Shown piece after piece: positions 30,072 through 39,967 of a DNA stretch of 64,000 bases; positions within the stretch are counted from its first letter, which is position 1; every line of letters begins with the position of its first letter. The notes under the pieces are model-generated. The model was given only the letters and a program-made list of their open reading frames with translations. It ran no database searches and was not told the origin of the DNA. A program made the position numbers and the translations under genes. This stretch comes from Marinobacter sp. es.048 (GTDB taxonomy: Bacteria; Pseudomonadota; Gammaproteobacteria; Pseudomonadales; Oleiphilaceae). The DNA lies in the NCBI RefSeq assembly GCF_900188435.1, contig NZ_FYFA01000001.1, positions 2,046,001-2,110,000 of the forward strand, given 5' to 3'.

Positions 30072-30533
30072 TCACACTTTATCCGGAAGCTGGTCATGGT
30101 TGAGTTGCTCCCATGATCTCATGTACACGTCGGCTTCGTATTCATAAGGTGATTTGAACGGGGTGAGCACGAAATCGAACACCAGGAAGAAAAACCCGAT
30201 GGACGCCCAGGCAATGACCAATGTACTGATGGTAGTGGCTTGGACCTCCGGGTTGGAGTTGACGAAATTTTCCAATAACGGAATCAGATCCGAGGCCATT
30301 ACGACCGGATTGAAGCTCGCAAGTACGAAGGGCACCCAGAAGGCGATAAAGACCGGAAAGAACCCGAATGACCAAAGCACTCGGCGGAGCAGGTAAACGG
30401 CAACTTCCCGCCAGAAGCGCTGTCTGATTTCCGGTACCTTTCGGATCCGATCAAGGTAGAGGCGACGTTCTGCCCAATAGGCGGCTACTTCCGGGGCGTC
30501 AACTGCCTTTGATTGCGGTGCGGGAGTTGTCAT
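30072..30533 (-). CDS. Uncharacterised small membrane protein
   Basis: The 153-residue protein has a basic N-terminal cytoplasmic segment with RRLYLDRIRKVPEIRQRFW, then hydrophobic stretches at about 50-75 and 103-125. These suggest two or three membrane helices, with the second perhaps split around SFNPVVMASDL. The C-terminus is acidic and hydrophilic (SPYEYEADVYMRSW). I do not recognise the family. It lies 115 bases upstream of the PEGA-MORN gene on the same strand and is divergent from the M16C protease gene. The ATG start is the only good choice in frame. Confidence 0.7.
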   Translation of the reverse strand: MTTPAPQSKAVDAPEVAAYWAERRLYLDRIRKVPEIRQRFWREVAVYLLRRVLWSFGFFPVFIAFWVPFVLASFNPVVMASDLIPLLENFVNSNPEVQATTISTLVIAWASIGFFFLVFDFVLTPFKSPYEYEADVYMRSWEQLNHDQLPDKV

Positions 30534-30632
30534 GGACGGCGCGGTACCCTATAGCTACTGGAGTGATGCATGATAAGCGATACTACGTGTTACCCTACAA
30601 TTCTCCAATTGTTTAAAGACAGGATAGTTTGA

Positions 30633-33557
30633 ATGGCTGCAGTGATCGACAACGCAACCCATCCGGCCTTTGAGAAGCTTCGCAGTCACCGGATCGACAC
30701 GCTCAACCTCGAGGTTGAGGAGTATCGCCACAAGAAGACCGGCGCCCGCCACCTGCATCTGGCTGCAGATAACGACGAAAATGTATTTTTCGTGGCGCTT
30801 CGGACCTTCCCGATGGATTCCACCGGCGTAGCCCACATTCTCGAACATACCGCACTGTGTGGCAGTGAGCGTTATCCGGTCCGTGACCCGTTCTTCATGA
30901 TGATCCGGCGGTCACTGAACACCTTCATGAATGCCTTTACCAGCAGCGACTGGACCGCCTATCCGTTCGCCAGCATGAACCGGAAAGATTTCGACAACCT
31001 GTTGTCGGTTTATCTGGACTGCGTGTTCTTCTCCAAGCTGGATCCGCTGGATTTCGCTCAGGAAGGCCACCGCCTGGAGTTCGACAAGCCGGAAGATCCC
31101 TCGACCGATCTGGTTTATCGGGGCGTTGTCTACAACGAAATGAAAGGCGCCATGAGTTCGCCTACCTCCCAGCTATGGCAGAACCTTAGCAGCCATCTTT
31201 TCCCAACCACGACCTATCACTACAACAGTGGCGGTGAGCCTGATCATATTGTCGACTTGAGCTACGACGACCTGCAGCAGTTCTACCGCCACCACTACCA
31301 TCCCAGCAATGCGATATTTGCTACCTATGGTGATATTCCGGCTCATGAGCACCATGAAAAGTTTGAACAACTCGCGCTGAAACGGTTCGATCGGCTGGAC
31401 ATCGATCTCCCGGTTCGCGACGAGAAGCGGATGTTCGCACCGGTGCGGGTCGAGCAGGGCTACGCTGTCAACGAAGGTGAGGGTACCGACAACAAGACTC
31501 ACATCGTGGTGGGCTGGCTTCTGGGCCACAGTTTTGATCTGCAGGAAAATCTGGAGGGGCAGCTGTTGTCTGCCGTTCTGCTTGAAAACAGCGCCTCGCC
31601 TCTGATGCGGGCATTGGAAACCACCGATCTGGGGCACTCTCCGTCACCCATGTGTGGCCTGGAAGACTCCAACCGTGAGATGACCTTTGTCTGCGGCATC
31701 GAGGGCAGCGAGCCGGACAAGCACAAGGATCTGGAGGTGCTGCTCGAGTCCACGCTGCTGAAGGTCGTGGAGGAGGGTGTTAGCCAGGATCGTCTGGAAG
31801 CTATCCTGCATCAGCTCGAACTGCACCAGCGGGAAATCGCCGGTGACCAGTTCCCCTATGGCTTGCAACTCATCATGAGTGCCATCGCGCCCATGGTGCA
31901 TGGTGGGGACCCTGTTGAATTGCTCGACCTGGAGCCGGTTCTGGCAACGCTCCGGGAAAAAATCCGGGATCCGCAGTACGTGCCGGATCTGATCCGGCGC
32001 AAGCTTCTGGAGAACCCTCACCGGGTCACGCTGACCCTGCGACCTGACGAAAAGCTCGAGTCTCGCCGGCAGGAGGCGATCCGTGAAGCGCTGGCCCGTC
32101 GCAAGGCCGAGCTGACCGAAGAAGAAGTGCGCATGATTGTTGACCGGGCCAAGGCACTGGAAGAGCGCCAGATGCACAAGGATGACGACTCCATCCTGCC
32201 GAAAGTGGATCTGTCCGATGTACCGCTGCAGATGCCTGAGCCTGAAGGGCGTTATGACGGCGATATTTCGGCGACGGTGTATGCCCGTGGTACTAATGGC
32301 CTGGTTTACGAACAGATTGTTGTCCCGGTGCCGGCGCTGACCGAAGAGGAGCTGCTGCTGGTGCCTTACTACACCACCCTGATTTCCGAAGTGGGTTGTG
32401 GTGAGCTGGATTACCTGCAGATGCAGGACCGTATCTCTGCGGAGTCTGGCGGTATCGGCGCGGCATTCAGCGCCAAAGGCCGTATTGATGATGTTCAGGC
32501 GTTGTCCGGATACATCATCTTTAACGGCAAGGCACTGGCCCGTAACCGCAGTGAATTGACCCGTCTTCTGCGGGATGTCTACACCAATGCCCGCTTCGAT
32601 GAAAAAGAGCGAATCCGGGAGATCATTGCCCAGATCCGTGCCCGGCGCGAGCAGGCCGTAACCGGCAGTGGTCATGCCCTGGCCATGGGCGCGGCTTCAC
32701 AGGGTATGAGCCCCGGAGCCTGGCTGTCTTTCCGGCTGGGTGGTCTGGCCGGTATTCGCGGCACCAAACAGCTGGATCAGGCCCTGAAAGATCCGGAAGA
32801 ATTGACGGCGCTGTGCGACAAGCTTTCCGCATTGCACGAGAAGATCGGCAACCAGGGCCGCGAGTTTCTGGTGATTGGTGAGGAGGAGCAGCTCCCTGCG
32901 ATGGTTGATGACCTGAAGTCATGCTGGCGAGGTGCCTCCGAAGCAGGCGTTTCAGGCTGGCAAATGGAGCCGGTCAATTACACCACCCGCGAGGCATGGC
33001 TGACCTCCACTCAGGTGAACTTCTGTTCCAAAGCCTACAGCACGGTAGCCGTGGACCATCCGGATGCGGCGGCACTGACTGTACTGGGTGGCTTTCTGCG
33101 CAATGGTTACCTGCACCGTGCCATCCGTGAAAAGGGCGGGGCCTACGGCGGTGGTGCCGGCCAGGACAGCGTGAATGGCACGTTCCGGTTCTTCTCCTAC
33201 CGTGATCCGCGCCTGGAGGAAACACTGGACGATTTCGACGCGGCCCTGGCGTGGCTGCAGGACAACGATCACGACTATCAGGAGCTGGAAGAGTCGATCC
33301 TTGGTGTGATTGGTCAACTCGACAGGCCCCGTTCTCCGGCGGGTGCGGCTCGTCATGCCTTCCACAACAAGCTGTTTGGCCGCACCCCGGAACAGCGGGC
33401 AAGGTTCCGGGAGCGCGTGCTGTCGGTCACACTGGATGATCTGAGGCGTGTGGCGAGAGCCTGGCTGGTACCGGAAAAAGCCAGTACAGCCGTGGTAACC
33501 AGTCCGGAAAATCGGGCCAGGGTCGAGGAGCTAGGCTTGACGATTCAGGACCTGTAA
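30633..33557 (+). CDS. M16C (PreP-like) zinc metallopeptidase
   Basis: The 974-residue protein matches the presequence-protease-like M16C group, which degrades short peptides inside a closed chamber formed by four homologous domains. The inverted zinc motif HILEH is at residues 68-72, with His68, Glu71 and His72. The supporting segment VVYNEMKGAMSSP near residue 170 supplies the distal glutamate. The C-terminal half retains the substrate-binding region REKGGAYGGGA typical of the non-catalytic domains. There is no signal peptide, so it should act in the cytoplasm, perhaps on transit or signal peptide remnants. The gene is monocistronic and followed closely by a hairpin terminator. Confidence 0.93.
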   Translation: MAAVIDNATHPAFEKLRSHRIDTLNLEVEEYRHKKTGARHLHLAADNDENVFFVALRTFPMDSTGVAHILEHTALCGSERYPVRDPFFMMIRRSLNTFMNAFTSSDWTAYPFASMNRKDFDNLLSVYLDCVFFSKLDPLDFAQEGHRLEFDKPEDPSTDLVYRGVVYNEMKGAMSSPTSQLWQNLSSHLFPTTTYHYNSGGEPDHIVDLSYDDLQQFYRHHYHPSNAIFATYGDIPAHEHHEKFEQLALKRFDRLDIDLPVRDEKRMFAPVRVEQGYAVNEGEGTDNKTHIVVGWLLGHSFDLQENLEGQLLSAVLLENSASPLMRALETTDLGHSPSPMCGLEDSNREMTFVCGIEGSEPDKHKDLEVLLESTLLKVVEEGVSQDRLEAILHQLELHQREIAGDQFPYGLQLIMSAIAPMVHGGDPVELLDLEPVLATLREKIRDPQYVPDLIRRKLLENPHRVTLTLRPDEKLESRRQEAIREALARRKAELTEEEVRMIVDRAKALEERQMHKDDDSILPKVDLSDVPLQMPEPEGRYDGDISATVYARGTNGLVYEQIVVPVPALTEEELLLVPYYTTLISEVGCGELDYLQMQDRISAESGGIGAAFSAKGRIDDVQALSGYIIFNGKALARNRSELTRLLRDVYTNARFDEKERIREIIAQIRARREQAVTGSGHALAMGAASQGMSPGAWLSFRLGGLAGIRGTKQLDQALKDPEELTALCDKLSALHEKIGNQGREFLVIGEEEQLPAMVDDLKSCWRGASEAGVSGWQMEPVNYTTREAWLTSTQVNFCSKAYSTVAVDHPDAAALTVLGGFLRNGYLHRAIREKGGAYGGGAGQDSVNGTFRFFSYRDPRLEETLDDFDAALAWLQDNDHDYQELEESILGVIGQLDRPRSPAGAARHAFHNKLFGRTPEQRARFRERVLSVTLDDLRRVARAWLVPEKASTAVVTSPENRARVEELGLTIQDL

Positions 33558-33571
33558 AGCTGATACTGAAA

Positions 33572-33605
33572 GGGGTCAGATGAGCATTTCATCTGCCCCC
33601 TTTTT
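33572..33605 (+). terminator. Terminator after the M16C peptidase gene (repeat copy 2)
   Basis: GGGGTCAGATGA pairs with TCATCTGCCCCC (one mismatch) around a five-base loop and is followed by a T run. It lies 14 bases after the stop. The stem is almost the same as the hairpin at 16022-16049. Confidence 0.85.
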
Positions 33606-33643
33606 CGTCTGAGCCCGATCACTTTCCTGGGGTTTTGGCCCCC

Positions 33644-34459
33644 TTAACGCTGTCTCTTCAATCCGGTTGTCACCATGATTCGGGTGGATATTTCCTCCAC
33701 GGAATAGGCCGTGGTGTTGAGGTACGGAATCCGCTCACGCCGATACATCAACTCGATTTCCTCAATCTCGTGCATGCATTGCTTGATGGATGAGTAGCGA
33801 GAGTTTGGTTTGCGTTCGTTGCGGATGGTTGCAAGACGCTCCGGTTCGATAGTCAGCCCGAAAATTTTCTCTTTGTGAGGTTTGAGGGCTTTGGGGATCT
33901 GTTGGTCTGCCAGATCTTCTTCCGTAATCGGATAGTTCGCCGCTTTTACGCCGTATTGCAGCGCCAGATAGAGGCAGGTGGGCGTTTTTCCGCTTCGGGA
34001 GGCCCCCACCAGGATCAGATCGGCTTCATCGTAATGCCGTGTGCGCGCGCCATCGTCGTTATCCAGCGCAAAGTTGACCGCATTGATCCTGCGCTCATAA
34101 CTCCCTTCGTTATTGATGGCATGGGACTTACCCACGGTGTAAGAAGACGAAGACTGCAGCTCCTGCTCCAGGGGTTTGAGAAAGGTCCCGAAAATGTCCA
34201 CCATGAAGCCTTCGGCGGTAGCGATGATTTCCCGAATATCGCTGTTTACAATGGTGTCGAACACCAGCGGGCGTGCGCCATCGGTCTCGGCCGCCTTGTT
34301 GATCCGTTTGACCATTTCCCGGGCTTTTTCTTCGTCCGCAATATAGGGAACGGTGACCCGTTCAAATTCGATCTTTTCGAACTGGGCCAGAAGGCTGTGC
34401 CCGAGAGCCTCGGCTGTCAGGCCGGTGCCATCAGAAATGAAAAAAGCAGTGCGTTTCAT
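33644..34459 (-). CDS. ppsR: Phosphoenolpyruvate synthase regulatory protein (PSRP)
   Basis: PpsR is a bifunctional kinase/pyrophosphorylase that switches PEP synthase off and on by phosphorylating and dephosphorylating a threonine near its catalytic histidine. The 271-residue protein has the N-terminal [12 protein letters not shown] motif and the P-loop [20 protein letters not shown] (about 152-171). The start at 34459 matches the conserved [11 protein letters not shown] beginning. The longer upstream frame is not conserved. It is divergent from ppsA, the gene of its target, across a 171-base shared control region. Confidence 0.96.
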   Translation of the reverse strand: MKRTAFFISDGTGLTAEALGHSLLAQFEKIEFERVTVPYIADEEKAREMVKRINKAAETDGARPLVFDTIVNSDIREIIATAEGFMVDIFGTFLKPLEQELQSSSSYTVGKSHAINNEGSYERRINAVNFALDNDDGARTRHYDEADLILVGASRSGKTPTCLYLALQYGVKAANYPITEEDLADQQIPKALKPHKEKIFGLTIEPERLATIRNERKPNSRYSSIKQCMHEIEEIELMYRRERIPYLNTTAYSVEEISTRIMVTTGLKRQR

Positions 34460-34630
34460 GCTGTATTGTCCGGTTCCATGGTTCCTTGATTCCCTGGGCT
34501 TGTGGCCTAGGTAATTTCCGCAGGTTACAGTATCATACACGCCAAGTTCGAGACTCCGCAGTGGATATTACCTGCTTTTATCGCTGGCCCGGTTTTGCTC
34601 TTTGCTTCACAGACTCAAGGGAGACACGCT

Positions 34631-37003
34631 TTGGAAGATTACATTATCTGGTTTGATCACCTGGGAATGTCCGATGTCGATCGGGTAGGCGGCAAGAACG
34701 CCTCACTCGGCGAAATGATCAGTAATCTCGCCAACGCCGGTGTTACCGTTCCAGGTGGTTTTGCCACCACAGCGCACGCCTATCGCGAATTCCTCGCCAC
34801 CGATGGATTGAAGGAGCGTATCGACAACGCTCTTGATGTTCTGGATATCAATGATGTCAATGAACTGGCCCGGGTAGGTGCGCAGATCCGCCAGTGGATC
34901 ATTGAAACGCCGTTTCCGGATGTCCTGGAAAATGCCCTGAAAGAATCGTTTGCCGCCCTTAAGGATGGCAATGACCATATGGCGGTTGCGGTTCGTTCTT
35001 CTGCGACTGCAGAAGATCTGCCGGATGCGTCATTCGCCGGCCAGCAGGAAACCTTCCTGAACGTCGTGGGCCTCGAGCAGGTACGCACCTCTGTAAAGGA
35101 AGTGTTTGCGTCGCTGTTTAATGACCGCGCTATTTCCTACCGCGTGCACCATGGATTTGACCACAAGATGGTTGCTCTGTCCGCCGGCATCCAGAAGATG
35201 GTACGTAGCGAAACGGCGGCCAGTGGCGTTATGTTCACCCTGGATACCGAATCCGGCTTCCGTGACGTGGTGTTTGTAACGGCCTCCTACGGTCTGGGTG
35301 AGACCGTCGTCCAGGGCGCCGTGAACCCAGACGAATTCTACGTGCACAAACCCACACTGGAAGCTAACCGTCCGGCTGTTCTGCGCCGCAATCTGGGCAG
35401 CAAGGCCATCAAGATGGTCTATCACACCAAGCCCGGTGAAGGTGAGTTCGTTGAAACGGTGAAGGTCGAGCAGGAAGACCGTAACCGCTTCTGCATCACC
35501 GATGCCGAGGTGGAAGATCTGGCCCGCCAGGCCATGATTATCGAGAAGCACTACCAGCGCCCCATGGACATTGAATGGGCGAAGGATGGTGATGACGGCA
35601 AGATCTATATCGTTCAGGCCCGCCCTGAAACGGTTAAAAGCCGCGCATCCGCTAATGTCATGGAGCGGTACCTGCTGAATGAAACCGGTAAAATACTGGT
35701 TGAAGGCCGGAGTATCGGACATAAGATTGGTAGCGGCCCGGTGAAGATCATCACCAGCATCAAGGAAATGGACCGTGTTCAGGCCGGCGATGTGCTGGTT
35801 ACCGACATGACTGACCCCGACTGGGAGCCGGTCATGAAAAGGGCCTCCGCCATTGTCACCGATCGTGGTGGCCGCACCTGTCACGCGGCCATCATTGCCC
35901 GCGAGCTGGGCATTCCGGCTGTGGTTGGGTGCGGTGATGCCACCGAGTTGCTGACCGATGGACAGGAAGTGACTGTTTCCTGCGCCGAAGGTGATACCGG
36001 CATGATCTATGAAGGTTCCCTGGATTTCGAGCTGCGGGAAAACACCGTGGACTCGATGCCCAACATTCCGTTCAAGATCATGATGAACGTGGGCAACCCT
36101 GACCGCGCCTTCGATTTCCAGGCTCTGCCCAATGAGGGCGTTGGTCTGGCACGGCTTGAGTTCATCATTAACCGGATGATTGGCGTTCACCCCAAGGCAC
36201 TGTTGAACTTTGACGGTCTGCCCCGGGATATCAAGCAGACGGTCGAAAAGCGCATTTCCGGCTACAACTCGCCCGTGGATTTCTACGTCGACAAGCTGGT
36301 AGAGGGTATCTCTACACTGGCTGCTGCATTCGCGCCCAAGAAGGTGATCGTGCGGTTATCGGATTTCAAATCCAACGAGTACGCCAACCTGATCGGCGGT
36401 ACTCTGTATGAGCCGGATGAAGAGAACCCGATGCTCGGTTTCCGGGGTGCCTCCCGTTACATTTCTGATACCTTCCGGGACTGCTTCGAGCTGGAATGCC
36501 GCGCTCTGAAGAAAGTGCGTAACGAGATGGGCCTGACCAATGTGGAAGTCATGGTTCCGTTTGTGCGCACCGTGGGTGAAGCGGAACAGGTCGTGAATCT
36601 GCTGGCGGAAAACGGGCTCAAGCGCGGTGACAACGGTCTGCGCGTGATCATGATGTGCGAGCTGCCAGCCAATGCGCTGCTGGCGGATCAGTTCCTGGAA
36701 CACTTTGACGGATTCTCTATCGGCTCCAACGACCTGACCCAGCTTACGTTGGGTCTGGACCGGGATTCCGGCATCATTGCCCACCTGTTCGACGAGCGCA
36801 ACGATGCGGTCAAGGCATTGCTTTCCAATGCGATCCAGGCCTGCAAGAAGGCCGATAAGTACATTGGTATTTGTGGGCAGGGGCCATCAGACCACCCCGA
36901 TCTTGCCAAGTGGCTGATGGATCAGGGCATAGATACAGTGTCACTGAACCCGGATTCGGTGCTGGACACCTGGTTCTTCCTGGCCGACGAAAAAATCGAC
37001 TGA
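34631..37003 (+). CDS. ppsA: Phosphoenolpyruvate synthase
   Basis: PpsA converts pyruvate and ATP to phosphoenolpyruvate, AMP and phosphate for growth on organic acids. The 790-residue protein has the three expected parts. They are the ATP-grasp domain, the phosphohistidine domain with [17 protein letters not shown] (His about 418, with the regulatory Thr two residues before), and the PEP-binding barrel with the catalytic Cys near 748 in [12 protein letters not shown]. The start is a TTG with GGGAG seven bases upstream, which gives the conserved opening [13 protein letters not shown]. The frame is open to 34595 but lacks a ribosome site. The regulator ppsR is divergent and rraA follows after 30 bases. 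Confidence 0.97.
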   Translation: MEDYIIWFDHLGMSDVDRVGGKNASLGEMISNLANAGVTVPGGFATTAHAYREFLATDGLKERIDNALDVLDINDVNELARVGAQIRQWIIETPFPDVLENALKESFAALKDGNDHMAVAVRSSATAEDLPDASFAGQQETFLNVVGLEQVRTSVKEVFASLFNDRAISYRVHHGFDHKMVALSAGIQKMVRSETAASGVMFTLDTESGFRDVVFVTASYGLGETVVQGAVNPDEFYVHKPTLEANRPAVLRRNLGSKAIKMVYHTKPGEGEFVETVKVEQEDRNRFCITDAEVEDLARQAMIIEKHYQRPMDIEWAKDGDDGKIYIVQARPETVKSRASANVMERYLLNETGKILVEGRSIGHKIGSGPVKIITSIKEMDRVQAGDVLVTDMTDPDWEPVMKRASAIVTDRGGRTCHAAIIARELGIPAVVGCGDATELLTDGQEVTVSCAEGDTGMIYEGSLDFELRENTVDSMPNIPFKIMMNVGNPDRAFDFQALPNEGVGLARLEFIINRMIGVHPKALLNFDGLPRDIKQTVEKRISGYNSPVDFYVDKLVEGISTLAAAFAPKKVIVRLSDFKSNEYANLIGGTLYEPDEENPMLGFRGASRYISDTFRDCFELECRALKKVRNEMGLTNVEVMVPFVRTVGEAEQVVNLLAENGLKRGDNGLRVIMMCELPANALLADQFLEHFDGFSIGSNDLTQLTLGLDRDSGIIAHLFDERNDAVKALLSNAIQACKKADKYIGICGQGPSDHPDLAKWLMDQGIDTVSLNPDSVLDTWFFLADEKID

Positions 37004-37033
37004 ATTTACTTCCAGGATAAGGAGAGCGACGAC

Positions 37034-37513
37034 GTGACGACGATAATTACCCCGGATCTGTGTGACGAATTTCCGGAAGTGCAGGTGGTTGAGCCCGGGT
37101 TCAATAACTACGGCGGGAACAAGGCCTTTGGCGGCGAGATTGTGACCGTGAAGTGCTTTGAAGATAATTCCGTGGTGAAAGAGCAGGTCGGCCAACCCGG
37201 TAACGGTCGTGTGATGGTTGTGGACGGTGGTGCTTCAAAGCGTCATGCGCTGCTGGGCGACATGCTAGCAGAGAAAGCGGCGAGCAATGGCTGGGCCGGT
37301 CTGATCATCTACGGCTGCGTCCGCGATGTGGATGAGATTGGCAATACCGCCCTGGGTGTCCAGGCCCTGGGTACCCACCCCAGAAAGAGTGAGAAGCGTG
37401 GCCTTGGTGACCTGAACGTTCCGGTCACCTTTCATGGCGTGACATTCCACCCGGGGCACTATGTTTATGCCGATAACAACGGCATCATCGTTTCGCAGAA
37501 GCCTCTATTCTGA
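37034..37513 (+). CDS. rraA: Ribonuclease E activity regulator RraA
   Basis: RraA binds the C-terminal scaffold of RNase E and inhibits RNA cleavage, changing the stability of many mRNAs. The 159-residue protein has the family opening [16 protein letters not shown] and the central motif [20 protein letters not shown]. The fold is a trimer related to methyltransferase-like swivelling domains, with no catalysis expected. The start is a GTG with AAGGAGA eight bases upstream. It probably shares the ppsA transcript. Its target, rne, lies about 3 kb downstream on the other strand. Confidence 0.95.
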   Translation: MTTIITPDLCDEFPEVQVVEPGFNNYGGNKAFGGEIVTVKCFEDNSVVKEQVGQPGNGRVMVVDGGASKRHALLGDMLAEKAASNGWAGLIIYGCVRDVDEIGNTALGVQALGTHPRKSEKRGLGDLNVPVTFHGVTFHPGHYVYADNNGIIVSQKPLF

Positions 37514-37532
37514 GGCTTCTGCCGGCACAGAC

Positions 37533-37561
37533 AAGAACGGCGGCCAATGGCCGCCGTTCTT
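37533..37561. terminator. Bidirectional terminator between rraA and the PilZ gene
   Basis: A perfect 13-base stem (AAGAACGGCGGCC and its complement) closes a three-base AAT loop. It lies 19 bases after the rraA stop and just before the end of the convergent PilZ gene at 37565. Confidence 0.8.
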
Positions 37562-37564
37562 CGT

Positions 37565-37855
37565 TCAGCGCGTGACTTCGCTGATGTTTGTTCCCAGCAG
37601 GAAACCATCCCCGTCTGGTTCGCAGCGGATGACTTCGCAAACCGCCTCCAGTGGCGGGAATTGATCACTGCTGGGGTGTAGAACCGTGTGGAGCTCCTCG
37701 CCCACGGCTACTTCCTGCTCGACGTGCAGCTGCATGCCGGTGGCACTCAGGTCGCGACAAACGCCTTTAAAGCGATTGCCGTGACTATCGGTGATTTCAA
37801 TCTCCGAGTTTACTTGCATGCGGTGGAAGTCGCGTTTTTCCGAGTAATCTTTCAT
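37565..37855 (-). CDS. PilZ domain protein
   Basis: This 96-residue protein consists of a single PilZ domain. The c-di-GMP signature is intact: RDFHR gives the RxxxR motif near residues 8-12 and DLSATG gives the D/NxSxxG motif near 35-40. It should therefore bind cyclic di-GMP and act as a small receptor or adaptor affecting motility, surface attachment or polysaccharide. It starts four bases after the stop of the upstream SH3-domain gene, so the two are cotranscribed. The partner it controls is unknown. Confidence 0.9.
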   Translation of the reverse strand: MKDYSEKRDFHRMQVNSEIEITDSHGNRFKGVCRDLSATGMQLHVEQEVAVGEELHTVLHPSSDQFPPLEAVCEVIRCEPDGDGFLLGTNISEVTR

Positions 37856-37859
37856 GACA

Positions 37860-38531
37860 TCAGGCCCAATTGTCGGTTTTTCTTGTCGGTTTTAGCATCG
37901 GGATGATCAGTGCCAGCAGCACACCACCGAGAACCAGGCCAGCGCCCAGCAGCATAAAGTCGTATTCCTTGCTGGCTTCAAGACGTTCGTTTTCGGCCGT
38001 AAGTACCTCAAGATCGTTGCGAATCTTCTGGTTTTCTTCACGGAGCTCGCGATTGCGACGTTCAAGGTTAATGGAATCTGCGGCAATACTCTTGATCCGC
38101 TGGAGCTCTTCCTGAAGCTCCTGGGAACGGTCAGAAAGAGAGGCCTCCGAGTTTTCCAGAGCATTACGCTCACTGACCACGTTCGACAATTGCTCCTTTA
38201 CCTGGGCCAGTTCGGCGCGGGTTTGCTCCAGCTGGCGATTAGCGGTCTGAAGGCGGTCTGCCGCGATGGGCGTTTCGCTCAGGTATTGGCTGGAAACCCA
38301 GCCTTCAGTCCCCTTAGGGGTACGAACAAGGGTATATCCGGAGTCCGACGCCTCGATCACTTCCAGCGGTGTGCCACTGGGAACCGCGTTTTCGATGATC
38401 CGGAACTGTGAGCCCGCGCCGGACCTCACCGGAAGGTACAACTGGTCGTCCACCCAGACAGTTTTGGCCTGGGCAACGGCAATGGAGGACACTGCGAACA
38501 ATACACTGATGGCGAGACGAAAAAGCGTCAC
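37860..38531 (-). CDS. SH3-domain envelope protein with coiled coil (TIGR04211/YgiM-like)
   Basis: The 223-residue protein has a signal peptide (1-22, ending in AQA) and a bacterial SH3 domain (about 25-90, with LYLPVRSGAGSQFRIIENAV and GTEGWVSSQYL). A long coiled coil follows (about 95-195), then a C-terminal membrane helix (about 195-215) with a short basic tail. This matches the YgiM-like family. The SH3 domain faces the periplasm and may touch peptidoglycan while the C-terminal helix anchors the protein in the inner membrane. The function is not established. The PilZ gene follows directly. Confidence 0.88.
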   Translation of the reverse strand: MTLFRLAISVLFAVSSIAVAQAKTVWVDDQLYLPVRSGAGSQFRIIENAVPSGTPLEVIEASDSGYTLVRTPKGTEGWVSSQYLSETPIAADRLQTANRQLEQTRAELAQVKEQLSNVVSERNALENSEASLSDRSQELQEELQRIKSIAADSINLERRNRELREENQKIRNDLEVLTAENERLEASKEYDFMLLGAGLVLGGVLLALIIPMLKPTRKTDNWA

Positions 38532-38657
38532 TGGTTACGTTCCCTGAAATTCTGCGATTGAAATCTGAGCGTCATTAAAGGCGCAATTTTGTCATAAATG
38601 CCCCACCGTGCAAGCGGGCCATCATTACAATAACCTCATGGATCTCCATGTAGTTGT

Positions 38658-38957
38658 TTATGGCAAAACCGCCTTGAAGGGCTTCACCACAACCTTCTCG
38701 TACACCCCCGCATCCACGTAGGGATCGGCATCGGCCCACGCCTGGGCTGCTTCGAGAGAGTCAAATTCCGCGATCACCAGGCTGCCGGTAAAGCCGGCAT
38801 CGCCAGGCTCTGGTGTATCAAGCGCCGGGTGAGGACCCGCTACAAGCAATCGGCCTTCGGCTTTTAAAGCCTGCAGTCGCTCGATGTGTGCAGGGCGAGC
38901 GGACTGGCGCAGCGGCAGGCTGTTCTCGACGTCTTCACTGATAATCGCGTAATACAT
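38658..38957 (-). CDS. yciI: YciI family protein
   Basis: The 99-residue protein matches the YciI fold, a ferredoxin-like dimer. It has the opening [28 protein letters not shown] and the motif [17 protein letters not shown], where Asp and the neighbouring His contribute to a putative active site. The strings are split across the chain as expected for the family. The biochemical role is unknown: related domains act in chloro-aromatic breakdown or as sigma-factor partners. It is divergent from the RNase AM-like gene, as commonly seen near yciV in other gammaproteobacteria. Confidence 0.87.
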   Translation of the reverse strand: MYYAIISEDVENSLPLRQSARPAHIERLQALKAEGRLLVAGPHPALDTPEPGDAGFTGSLVIAEFDSLEAAQAWADADPYVDAGVYEKVVVKPFKAVLP

Positions 38958-39088
38958 TCAACTCTCCGTAATGACTCTCATACACGAGAGAATCGGGCAG
39001 ATAATGAGCGGTCGTGTCGCACAAGGGTTGGCTGGTACACTATCATGCCATGGGATACCGCCAGTCATCTGATGATTCAGGATACTTT

Positions 39089-39967
39089 GTGACTATACCG
39101 CAAGACCCGCATTTGTGCATTGATCTGCATTGCCATAGCACGGCTTCTGATGGCGCGCTATCACCGGCGGCGCTTGTTGAACGGGCTGCCGGTCGCGGCG
39201 TCACCCATCTTTCCCTGACCGACCATGACACCATCGCGGGACTTGCCGAGGCAGAAACGGCAGCACAGGCACAGGGCATTGTTCTGATTACGGGAGTTGA
39301 GCTTTCCTGCCTCTGGAAAAGCCGCACCATCCATATAGTTGGCCTCGACTTTGATCCCGATGCAGACGATTTCCGGCAGGCTCTGGAGAAGCAGAACGAG
39401 AATCGCTGGGGTCGCGCTCGAATGATCGCTGAGCGCCTGGGCAAGCTTGGTATTGAGGATCTTCTGGGTAGGGCCTCTGAGGCTGCCGGCGGCGATGTGC
39501 CGGGGCGCCCGCACTTTGCCCAGGTTCTAACAGAGACTGGCGTGGTTCGTAATACCGCTCAGGCATTCAAGCGATATCTGGGCAACGGTAAGGTCGGTGA
39601 TGTAAAAGCCTTTTGGCCGGAGCTGACGGAAGTAGTTCGCTGGCTTATCGAGGCGGGCGGCATTGCAGTTCTTGCCCATCCCCGAAAATATCAGCTGACG
39701 GCAACCAAGCTTAGGGAGCTGACAGCTGATTTCCGGAGGGCAGGGGGGCAAGCAATTGAAGTGTCTACCTCCGGGCAGTCCAGCGGCGACTTGGGCTTTC
39801 TGGCAGAGCTATGCCGCAAAGAGAAGTTGTTGGCATCCCAGGGGAGCGATTTTCACTTTCCCGGCGCTCCCTGGTGTGAGCTTGGCCGTATCATGAAAAT
39901 GCCAGACGGGCTTGAGCCGGTCTGGCATTCGTTCAGACAACCCATTCTGAGCCCAGCGCCGGCCTAA
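39089..39967 (+). CDS. PHP-domain phosphoesterase (RNase AM / YciV-like)
   Basis: The 292-residue protein has the PHP-domain metal motifs DLHCHSTASDG near the N-terminus, LTDHDTIAGL, a His in PGRPHFAQVL and the C-terminal GSDFHFPG. E. coli YciV (RNase AM) has nearly the same length and removes nucleotides from 5' ends of RNA as well as acting on 3',5'-nucleoside bisphosphates, so either activity is plausible. I chose the GTG at 39089 because AGGA lies six bases upstream and it gives the expected N-terminus TIPQDPHLCIDLHCH. An ATG at 39050 would add 13 unconserved residues. The last four bases overlap the convergent YecA-family gene. Confidence 0.88.
   Translation: MTIPQDPHLCIDLHCHSTASDGALSPAALVERAAGRGVTHLSLTDHDTIAGLAEAETAAQAQGIVLITGVELSCLWKSRTIHIVGLDFDPDADDFRQALEKQNENRWGRARMIAERLGKLGIEDLLGRASEAAGGDVPGRPHFAQVLTETGVVRNTAQAFKRYLGNGKVGDVKAFWPELTEVVRWLIEAGGIAVLAHPRKYQLTATKLRELTADFRRAGGQAIEVSTSGQSSGDLGFLAELCRKEKLLASQGSDFHFPGAPWCELGRIMKMPDGLEPVWHSFRQPILSPAPA

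Noticed and set aside
31644..32675. 343-codon minus-strand frame opposite the M16C peptidase gene
   Set aside because: Antisense shadow: no recognisable protein features.
38637..38650. Palindrome CATGGATCTCCATG between yciI and the SH3-protein gene
   Set aside because: Six-base arms with a two-base centre in a short spacer, and no promoter context. Too weak to call a site.
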